The notes beneath the pieces were generated by a model. It did not search any database. It worked only from the letters and a program-made list of their open reading frames with translations, and was not told where the DNA came from. A stretch of DNA of 64,000 nt, taken from positions 20,989,252 to 21,053,251 of the forward strand of contig NC_054534.1 of assembly GCF_017654505.1 (NCBI RefSeq), written 5' to 3'. A program made the position numbers and the translations under genes. This DNA comes from Polyodon spathula. Taxonomy: Eukaryota; Chordata; Actinopteri; Acipenseriformes; Polyodontidae. Positions within the stretch are counted from its first letter, which is position 1. Each line of letters begins with the position of its first letter. Of this stretch, positions 60,001 to 64,000 are shown in pieces.

Positions 60001-63000
60001 GGTTAGGACATTCTTTTAAATTATTGAAGACAGTCAGAATACAGGGATACAATGTGCTTGTCCCTCTGTCTTTATATGTATATGTATGTCAGTCTTACAG
60101 TTTTTTTTTTTTAATTGTTATTCATGAAAAGTGAGATATTAAATCATATGGTGCACTGTGCTCTTGCTGTAGTTTATGCTTTTATAATTTTGTTCTGCAT
60201 AAAAGCTTGCAAATAGCATACAGATATAAGAACATATCTATAGATCAGCTGTCCATATATTGGATGGATACGGACAGTTGGAGCCTTGTCTCGCATTCTA
60301 AATCACTGTGCTTGCTGCCTTACAGAATTTAAAGTATCGGACAGTAGCCATCTTGTTTTTACAGTTACAAATGTACAGCTGTAACTGTGAAACTGAGTGA
60401 CCAGTTACCTGCAAAAAATCCCATATTAGTAAATAGACATCCCGAATAAGAATTAAATGAACTGTAAGAGAGCAAAAAAAAAAAAAAAAATGCTGTCTTT
60501 TATACTGTCACCCTGCTTTTCACTTAAAATAATGTATTTGTAAACACCTACAGAAAAACATAAAAAGACACTTCTGCACATTATCCACCCCTCAGACACA
60601 TACGTTGAAAAAGTACTGAAATCTGTTCAGCTCAAACAGTGTGTCTGCACTGAAAGTGACAGGTAAATAATAACTCGGTGCCGTCTCAACTCTGCCCCCT
60701 GGTGAATTTTTTTCAGTGGCAGTGTCCACAATATAAAAAATACAGATGTACTGTATTTTGCATGTTCCAATAAAATTAATTTACTCAGCTTAACTTAGTG
60801 TGTAGTTCAAAGTTATAAATGGCACTACTTTACCGGTGTAAGGGTATATAATAATAATAATAAAAATAAATAAATAACTAGAATTGAGGTTTCTGGGGAA
60901 ACTTAGTCTTTGTTGTAAAACACGAGCATTGACGTTGTTTGCCTATTCAACTGGTTGCTTTAAAAGTGTAGTACAAGTGAATTCAAAGGCCGTTATCAAG
61001 TTTTTTTTAAAGGAATTATAAGCTGTCAAAACAGTCTATTGTCCATTTGACCTTGAACCAGAGGTCAAATATCAAAGTCCAAGACCTTTTTAGAAAGCTC
61101 TTAGTTGGTTTTCTAGTTGGTAGTTCCATGAGACTATCTGCAGTGTATAAGGAGATATAAGCTGTTAAAGCGATGAATTGTTGCGTTTGACCAAGAACGA
61201 GAGGTCACAGGTCAAAGTCCAAGACATATTTGGAAAGTTCTTAATTGGTTTCTGTGGCAGTGTAGCCCCGCCCCTTGTGTATTTCTGTGTTGTATGTTGT
61301 GTGTAGTGTGTTAATGATGGTGTATAGTCATTGGTACATGGGATGTAGTATGGGTTATGCACACAAGTGTTTAAAATGTATATTTGTATTTAGGCACAAG
61401 GGTTTTACAGCACTTCACGTGCAGGTAAAATGTAATAATATGTGAACACGGGGAAGTGCACTTGTATTAATTCACGTGCAGTTGTACCGAGACTCCAATT
61501 GAATGATTGATTAGCAATCAAGTCTCGATACAGCTGCATAAAAGCAGCATATTTTCAATCATTCAGGGTTGTGTGTTTGGGAGTGGAGAATGGGAGAGAG
61601 AGAAGAAACGTAAACTATAATATCAATTGCTACGGGTGCTGGAAGGACCAGCACCATACTTTGTTTTGTTAGTGTCTACTCGTTTTGTTTGTCTATTTAT
61701 TTTGGCTGCAAGTGCCGTTTCCTGTTTTGGTGTCAGTGTTTTGTTACAACCTTTTTATTTGCTGTCTGTTTACCTATTAAATGCTGAGCACAGCCAAGCA
61801 CTCAGCTTCACCAAACTCCACCTATCTGTGTTTCTTCTGTGTTGGTTCCTGTTTCTGGTCTGACTCACTCACTTATGACAGTTTCCTATACGTGTTCAAT
61901 AGTAAATATGAGTGTATATGCAATCTATGTGGTGACATGAACGTCAAAGTGGACAATAGACAGTTTAAGCTCATATCAAAGGTTGTCAAAGGTCAACATG
62001 CAAGACACTTTCAGAAAGCTCTTAGTTGGTTTCCTATACGTGTTCAATAGTAACCATGAGACTATCTGCAGTGTATAAGGAGATATAAGCTGTTAAAGCA
62101 ACATGGTTCCTGAGTTATAGCCATTACAGTTTTTGTAGGACACAGCCTGAGACCACCAAAGCCATAAATCCGATTGCCACAAATTGTAATAGCAACTAAC
62201 CACAGATATAGTACAATAGCTGTGCAAAGTTTCACATTGATTGGTTAAAAATTGTAGGAGATGTGTTGACAAATTCACGTCAATAATGTATGCCAAGAAC
62301 ATTTCTTAGGGACTGCTGCCATCTGCCAGTCAAAATTAGAATCACAGACAACTTTACTCAGTGTCAACTTGTGTATTAACTGAAGCACATTAAAAAAGAC
62401 GTGTTAAACTTTGCAGATGCACATATAAGCGCCTGCTTGCTATTCGGATGGGAATGACAAATTTGGATAAACTTGCGCGCCACATGGAAATCAGTCCAAT
62501 AGTAAATATGAGTTTATCTGCAATCTAAGGTAATATGACCTGTTAAACAGTCTTTTGTCCAGTTTGACCATGAACGAAAGGTCAAAGTCAAAGACATTTT
62601 TAGAAAGTTCTTAGTTGGTTTCCTATACGTGTTCAATTGTAAATGAGTGTATCTGCAGTTTTTAAGGAGATTTAAGCTATTGTAGCATTTAGTTGTGCAG
62701 TTTGACCAGTAACAAAAGATCAAAGGTCAAAGTCCAAGACATTTTTAGTAAGCTCTAAGTTGGTTTCCTATATGTGTTCATCTGATTGGCACCAAAAGTA
62801 ATAGCAACTCAAGTCAGATAGAGTGCAATAGTTGTGCCAAGTTTCGAGCTGATCGGTTCAAAGCTCTAGGAGAACTGTTCTAAAAATTGGTCAGAAACAT
62901 TTTAAGAAGAAAACTGAGAGAAAACAATGTCTGCGTTTTACAATGACGACAATGAATAATATTTTGCCCCTAAACATGATTTCTGTTGTGTTTTTTGTTT

Positions 63001-63716
63001 GTTTTTTGTTTTTTGTTTTTTAATCCACAGTTTGACCTGGATTCTAAAAGCAATAAGGCCCTTTAGGGTGTCTGTATATGTTGAATATACAGACTTCTCG
63101 GGGGTCGATTTCGTCTTGTGTCTCACAATGTTGAGAAACAAAGCAGTTCTCCGAGTTCGATATGTAGGAGAAAGGATAACATGCTGTTTTTATAAGAGCA
63201 GCAATGATATATTATGACAGTATTGAAAAGGTCTCCAACACAAGTTCACACTGAGTTGAACTTAATTTTGTATATTTCCATCTGGTAAAGATGGTTCCAC
63301 AGTCTTGGTTTGATCAGATTTTTGATTGTAACATAAACTCAGCATAAACAGTGGGCTCAGGCTAGTTTTACTGGGATTTTAAATGAGCCCTGTGTATATC
63401 TGACTTCCAACATGTCGGTTACCCATTAAATATCTTCCTTTTTATATTCTGCTAAAATATCCCTTTCCATTTTTGGCTTCACTAAAATTATACTTTTTTG
63501 CCAAAATGGTTTTAGCTTGTGAATGTGGTTTTTAGAAGATTTTTCTTGCCTGTGCTGTGGATCCTGCTTTTTTGCTCCTACTTAAATTAATCTTTACTTG
63601 CAAAAAGTATAACATTAAATTGAGCTTTCTTTTTTTTCTTCTGGGCTTTGTTTCTGAATCTTTTTTTTCCTTTTGTTTTCTCTTTTGTATAGCTGCCAGA
63701 AAGTGTTGAACATGTG
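28242..63716 (+). CDS. csnk1g3: Casein kinase 1 gamma 3 gene, coding span present in this window (last exon missing)
   Basis: Ser/Thr protein kinase of the CK1 gamma group. Family members sit on membranes through C-terminal palmitoylation and phosphorylate acidic or primed substrates, including the Wnt co-receptor LRP6. Twelve coding exons join in phase: 28242-28422, 36001-36041, 36136-36205, 49833-49981, 50377-50611, 52150-52235, 52617-52701, 52984-53132, 53712-53810, 57002-57097, 58647-58753 and 63693-63716. Together they give 1322 nt, that is 440 codons plus 2 nt. By joined numbering the glycine loop is about residues 50-58, the VAIK lysine is K73, the YRD aspartate is D163, the DFG aspartate is D186 and the SIN motif is 218-220. 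The lysine-rich start, the [12 protein letters not shown] stretch, NTDDPTAG in the tail and both alternative tail exons fit paralogue G3 rather than G1 or G2. The terminal Cys-rich exon and stop codon lie past base 64000. No frameshift or stop is seen. Confidence 0.95.
30403..30690. mobile_element. Fragment of the same hAT-type family, opposite orientation
   Basis: Starts tagtgctggggcaaatatcc. Through aaaaatc, aaatgacaaaaatac, ggcaaatgaaaaagagctct, aggatcaac and ttttagacagca it follows the reverse complement of 33611-33837. Only this end is present; the SINE-like element begins shortly after. Confidence 0.8.
30720..31080 (+). mobile_element. SINE-like retroposon with A-rich tail
   Basis: Higher-GC sequence (ggctcactgcgcacccctgt, gcttcggaggacagcgtgtg) ending attggcgactactaaatt followed by poly(A) and (aat)n. 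The tail gives + orientation. I recall similar repeats from fish genomes; the family name is not certain. Confidence 0.65.
31978..32404 (-). pseudogene. Tc1-like transposase fragment (minus strand)
   Basis: Minus-strand frames contain [47 protein letters not shown] and [20 protein letters not shown]. Both ends of the transposon are absent. It lies in intron 1 of csnk1g3. Confidence 0.85.
32786..33837. mobile_element. Non-autonomous hAT-type element with 8-bp target duplication
   Basis: Ends are tagtgctgcgac at the left and gtcccagcacta at the right, inverted versions of each other. Perfect 8-bp direct repeats ttgtattt flank it (32778-32785 and 33838-33845). The 1052-bp interior has no transposase frame. 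The 8-bp duplication is the hAT hallmark. Intron 1 of csnk1g3. Confidence 0.85.
36001..36041 (+). CDS. csnk1g3: csnk1g3 coding exon 2 (VAIK lysine)
   Basis: A 41-nt exon that completes the split glycine codon and encodes [14 protein letters not shown]73 is the ATP-anchoring lysine. A very long T tract (about 35965-35998) and tttag precede it. The donor is ctg|gtaagt at 36042, phase 0. It is too short to be found as an ORF and is recognised by the family sequence. It follows a 7.6-kb intron. Confidence 0.95.
36136..36205 (+). CDS. csnk1g3: csnk1g3 coding exon 3 (alpha-C region)
   Basis: Only 94 nt after exon 2. The acceptor is ctcatctag (AG at 36134-36135). It encodes [20 protein letters not shown] then GSG, covering the alpha-C helix and its conserved glutamate (LEYRFYKQL). 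The donor is gag|gtaagg at 36206, phase 1. EPM rather than EPI matches paralogue G3. Confidence 0.95.
39999..40055. repeat. (AAT)n tract, tail of SINE copy 2
   Basis: Adjoins the 3' end of the minus-strand SINE directly. Confidence 0.92.
40056..40317 (-). mobile_element. tRNA-derived SINE, copy 2, with AAT tail
   Basis: Same element as copy 1, head at 40317 and tail at 40056. The tail (tatataaaaataaaagatat on the minus strand) runs straight into the AAT/ATT microsatellite at 39999-40055, which therefore looks like an expanded SINE tail. Confidence 0.88.
40318..40442 (-). repeat. Repeat upstream of SINE copy 2, shared with copy 1
   Basis: Counterpart of 18361-18484: shares gctgatatagatcagcttga, tgatgtgttgcctaatgctg and actgctttgaataattcac with a few differences. 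Confidence 0.8.
41256..41963 (+). mobile_element. hAT-type deletion derivative with BED-finger trace
   Basis: Perfect 8-bp direct repeats attgaaat flank it (41248-41255 and 41964-41971). Ends are tggaggcgag and, inverted, taggggtggg; all mismatches between them are transitions. Inside, about 41540-41600 reads [20 protein letters not shown], resembling the start of a BED finger, with a stop soon after. 708 bp, so most transposase sequence is deleted. Confidence 0.8.
43458..43900 (-). mobile_element. Solo LTR on the minus strand, with target duplication
   Basis: On the minus strand it runs tgtggcaaggatgggg ... catcctgccaca, TG...CA type. The 6-bp atacac (43452-43457 and 43901-43906) flanks it; a 5-bp duplication tacac is equally possible because of base sharing. 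A TATA-like tataaacgg and aataaa signals lie in order on the minus strand. It shares the tgtggcag start with the LTR at 61253. Confidence 0.75.
46303..46510. mobile_element. MITE-like inverted-repeat element
   Basis: The arms aaagtctgtttcaaagctct / ttttcaaaatggccg (46305-46341) and their reverse complement (46473-46506) match over about 35 bp, with weaker pairing inside to about 46357 and 46459. The 11-bp catcctgacaa occurs on both sides (46277-46287 and 46508-46518). Confidence 0.65.
47019..47210. mobile_element. Short hAT-type MITE
   Basis: Starts caggggtctccaatcctggt and ends in the inverted relative (ctccaggaccaggggtgg then aaatccctt). Terminal repeats are about 29 bp with some mismatches. 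192 bp, no coding capacity. No clear target duplication. Confidence 0.65.
48041..48086. repeat. (ATT)n microsatellite
   Basis: About fifteen units, directly after gaccaataaaagtg. Confidence 0.95.
49833..49981 (+). CDS. csnk1g3: csnk1g3 coding exon 4 (hinge region)
   Basis: 149 nt. The acceptor is cttccacag (AG at 49831-49832). It encodes [20 protein letters not shown] and onward through the hinge ([20 protein letters not shown]) to MIVIQL. Mammalian G3 has DGIPQ at the start, where G1 and G2 differ. The donor is ctg|gtaagt at 49982, phase 0. It lies after the 13.6-kb third intron. Confidence 0.95.
49982..50376 (+). other. csnk1g3 intron 4
   Basis: 395 nt, gtaagt to cag. No repeat or RNA gene recognised. 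Confidence 0.85.
50377..50611 (+). CDS. csnk1g3: csnk1g3 coding exon 5 (catalytic and activation loops)
   Basis: 235 nt. The acceptor is gaaacag (AG at 50375-50376). It encodes [20 protein letters not shown], then the DFG segment [17 protein letters not shown], then the activation loop and [10 protein letters not shown]. Catalytic D163 in YRD, metal-binding D186 in DFG and the CK1-specific SIN motif are all present, so the enzyme should be active. The donor is aag|gtaagc at 50612, phase 1. Confidence 0.96.
50612..52149 (+). other. csnk1g3 intron 5
   Basis: 1.5 kb. Its 3' half is largely the foldback element at 51604-52023. Nothing recognised in 50612-51590. Confidence 0.85.
51604..52023. mobile_element. 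Foldback element with long inverted arms, TTAA flanks
   Basis: Two arms of almost 200 bp are inverted copies: gctacaactgtttacgtaag, cattttgaccactttt, ctcaagatgacttcccatgt and ctcagaactacatttctcat in the left arm all recur reversed on the right. The loop is about 25-30 nt near 51791-51816. ttttaa flanks both ends (51598-51603 and 52024-52029). No coding capacity. Confidence 0.8.
52150..52235 (+). CDS. csnk1g3: csnk1g3 coding exon 6 (alpha-E/F region)
   Basis: 86 nt. The acceptor is tgttatag (AG at 52148-52149). It encodes the end of the split glutamate codon, then [20 protein letters not shown] and SLPWQGLK. The RRDD(L/M)E stretch carries the conserved C-lobe aspartate of CK1 kinases. The donor is aag|gtaatt at 52236, phase 0. 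Confidence 0.95.
52236..52616 (+). other. csnk1g3 intron 6
   Basis: 381 nt, almost filled by a tRNA-derived SINE in gene orientation (52276-52550). The acceptor lies 66 nt past the SINE. Confidence 0.85.
52276..52550 (+). mobile_element. tRNA-derived SINE, copy 3, in csnk1g3 intron 6
   Basis: Head ggaggcagtgcgaatcagtg, box B-like ggtcacagttcaaatcc at about 52323, tail gctatataaaaataaagata. It fills most of a 381-nt intron between kinase exons. Confidence 0.88.
52617..52701 (+). CDS. csnk1g3: csnk1g3 coding exon 7 (C-lobe helix)
   Basis: 85 nt. The acceptor is tctcacctag (AG at 52615-52616). It encodes [20 protein letters not shown] then EVLCENFP. The donor is cag|gtaggc at 52702, phase 1. 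EVLCENFP agrees with G3, whereas G1 has EALCENFP. Confidence 0.95.
52984..53132 (+). CDS. csnk1g3: csnk1g3 coding exon 8 (end of the kinase domain)
   Basis: 149 nt. The acceptor is taatttcag (AG at 52982-52983). It completes a glutamate codon and encodes [20 protein letters not shown], then [20 protein letters not shown] and EYDWVGKQL. This closes the kinase fold. The donor is ctt|gtaagt at 53133, phase 0. LLDQRGF is a mild departure from the mammalian LFDRKGY. Confidence 0.95.
53133..53711 (+). other. csnk1g3 intron 8
   Basis: 579 nt, gtaagt to ttttag. No repeat recognised. Confidence 0.85.
53712..53810 (+). CDS. csnk1g3: csnk1g3 coding exon 9 (start of the C-terminal tail; GC donor)
   Basis: 99 nt, 33 codons, phase 0 at both ends. 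The acceptor is ttccattttag (AG at 53710-53711). It encodes [20 protein letters not shown] then [13 protein letters not shown], the low-complexity tail start seen in mammalian G3. The exon must end at cag 53810 to keep phase, and the next bases are gcaagt, so the donor is GC rather than GT. The nearest GT donor (gag|gtggta, 53824) would add 13 nt and break the frame. Confidence 0.88.
55441..56492 (+). mobile_element. hAT element, 3' part with one terminus
   Basis: Carries the C-terminal half of a hAT transposase and ends in ccatttgccgaccactg at 56492, the inverted form of a hAT terminus (cagtggtcggcaaatgg). The 5' half and the left terminus are absent. It lies in intron 9 of csnk1g3, same orientation. 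Confidence 0.75.
55465..56176 (+). pseudogene. hAT transposase C-terminal half with dimerisation domain, frameshifted
   Basis: A 223-codon open frame (55465-56136) includes [20 protein letters not shown] followed by [18 protein letters not shown], the hAT C-terminal dimerisation region. The expected family ending, [20 protein letters not shown] and on to HLFH plus stop, is in another frame and ends at about 56174, so a small indel lies near 56068-56085. The BED finger and N-terminal half are missing. The protein sequence differs from the copy at 15 kb, so this is a different family or subfamily. Not a host gene. Confidence 0.8.
57002..57097 (+). CDS. csnk1g3: csnk1g3 32-codon tail cassette exon (alternative)
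   Basis: 96 nt, phase 0 at both ends. The acceptor is aaaatcggcag and the donor is cag|gtattt at 57098. It encodes [20 protein letters not shown] then [12 protein letters not shown]. Mammalian CSNK1G3 has a matching optional exon, with an AAW core and an [12 protein letters not shown] end, that is included only in some transcripts. Being a multiple of three, it can be skipped without a frameshift. The acceptor has a poor polypyrimidine tract close to the AG, as expected for a regulated exon. Tissue use cannot be read from DNA. Confidence 0.88.
57098..58646 (+). other. csnk1g3 intron 10
   Basis: 1.5 kb. Contains a G-run pair around 58355-58390 (gggggggg and ggggggggg). No repeat family or gene recognised. 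Confidence 0.8.
58647..58753 (+). CDS. csnk1g3: csnk1g3 coding exon 11 (conserved tail)
   Basis: 107 nt. A strong T-rich acceptor (cttctttttag, AG at 58645-58646) precedes it. It encodes [20 protein letters not shown] then [15 protein letters not shown] plus two bases of the next codon. The donor is aa|gtatgt at 58754, phase 2, so the next codon becomes Lys or Asn depending on the exon joined. NTDDPTAG is the G3 form (G1 has NVDDPTGAH). Confidence 0.95.
59388..59554. repeat. Imperfect inverted-repeat element
   Basis: Starts cagtgctttccctccgt, ends gacagaaaaagcactg. cttgctgttttcta at 59418 pairs with tagaaaacagcaag at 59508. Looks like a small MITE; no target duplication seen. Confidence 0.5.
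61000..62900. repeat. Composite array of repeats with a unit of about 140 bp
   Basis: A unit containing tataagctgttaaag, ggtcaaagtccaagacattt, agaaagctcttagttggttt and ctatacgtgttcaatagtaa recurs around 61017, 61156, 61936, 62084, 62534 and 62671 (steps 137-148 bp where adjacent). A second unit (taatagcaact ... gtgccaagtttcgagctgat) follows at about 62155-62290 and again at 62783-62900. The solo LTR interrupts the array. Confidence 0.75.
61253..61880 (+). mobile_element. Solo LTR with 5-bp target duplication
   Basis: 628 bp, starts tgtggcagtg and ends cttatgaca, so TG...CA. The 5-bp gtttc repeats at 61248-61252 and 61881-61885. A TATA-like gcataaaag (about 61537) and an attaaa signal (about 61777) in the right order fit an LTR in + orientation. 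No internal retroviral region or second LTR is present. Confidence 0.8.
63693..63716 (+). CDS. csnk1g3: csnk1g3 24-nt microexon (alternative)
   Basis: Flanked by ttgtatag (AG at 63691-63692) and tg|gtgagt (GT at 63717), with a T-rich tract at 63625-63690. Joined to the aa left by exon 11, it reads NCQKVLNM followed by tg. With a first base g from the missing last exon this gives W before the CCCFF tail. This eight-residue insertion is known from some mammalian CSNK1G3 transcripts. If skipped, exon 11 joins the last exon directly to give K before CCCFF. The length of 24 nt preserves frame. Confidence 0.85.
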
Positions 63717-64000
63717 GTGAGTTGCTTTAGCCTATATAAAAGTAGAATTGGCTTGTCAACAAGGGGGTCTCTTGGTCTTTGTATTTCTGTGGAATTACAT
63801 ACACACAAACACACCTATATATAATTTTTTTTTTTACAAAATTGATACATCAAATTAGAACCCAGTTTTAAGTCTCCTGTTGCCGGTTTGCATTAGAACC
63901 TTGAGTGCGCTTCTTTTAATGCCATTGGGGTAGATAAACAACGCCTGAGCGTTGCTAGGATATGCACTTTAGGTCTCTAGATTTGTGTTTGGATATACCC
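63717..64000 (+). other. Start of the last csnk1g3 intron
   Basis: Begins with gtgagt after the microexon. A CA/TA-rich patch and a T run occur near 63800-63836. No sequence encoding the Cys-rich terminal exon is seen before the window ends. Confidence 0.6.

Larger units (their letters stand above)
58754..63692 (+). other. csnk1g3 intron 11
   Basis: 4.9 kb. Holds an imperfect hairpin element (59388-59554), the repeat array of about 140-bp units (61000-62900) and the solo LTR inside it (61253-61880). Nothing recognised in 59600-60980. Confidence 0.8.

Overview
The window is genomic DNA of a vertebrate, most likely a ray-finned fish. It is AT-rich and intron-rich, and it is crowded with Tc1, hAT, CR1-like, tRNA-SINE and LTR remnants and with AT, CA and AAT microsatellites. 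The repeat mix, especially the CR1-like LINE tail and the pike/salmonid-type Tc1 elements, suggests a fish, possibly a non-teleost such as a sturgeon or paddlefish. That last step rests on memory of similar repeats and is weak.

One real host gene is visible, on the + strand: csnk1g3, casein kinase 1 gamma 3. Its first coding exon (28242-28422) lies in the middle of the window. Eleven further coding exons follow, to a 24-nt microexon at 63693-63716. All exon phases agree, giving 440 codons plus 2 nt. The last coding exon, which should carry the Cys-rich palmitoylation tail and the stop codon, lies beyond base 64000. The kinase domain is complete: glycine loop, VAIK lysine, YRD and DFG aspartates, and the CK1-type SIN motif. 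Both C-terminal alternative exons known from mammalian CSNK1G3 are present, a 32-codon cassette and the 24-nt microexon. One intron appears to use a GC donor.

Layout. Bases 1-27919 hold no recognisable host coding exon. This stretch is either the 5' intron or promoter region of csnk1g3 or intergenic DNA. It carries microsatellites, a 29-bp minisatellite (14191-14393), the 5' half of a hAT element with a BED-finger transposase (about 14690-16334, minus), a SINE (18125-18360) and a Tc1/CR1/Tc1 cluster (20405-23440). Bases 27920-28422 are a leader plus the first coding exon. Introns 1 and 3 (7.6 and 13.6 kb) carry a SINE-like retroposon, Tc1 debris, two hAT-type elements with perfect 8-bp target duplications (32786-33837 and 41256-41963), a solo LTR (43458-43900) and inverted-repeat elements. 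The kinase-domain exons cluster at 49.8-53.1 kb, with a TTAA-flanked foldback element at 51604-52023 in one intron. Another hAT transposase remnant (C-terminal half, 55441-56492) sits in the intron before the cassette exon. The final 5 kb hold a composite array of repeats of about 140 bp, interrupted by a solo LTR.

I found no operon-like system, CRISPR array or new multi-gene system. The points of interest are the csnk1g3 splicing architecture and several well-delimited mobile-element insertions. All exon borders are read by eye from splice consensus and known family protein sequence.
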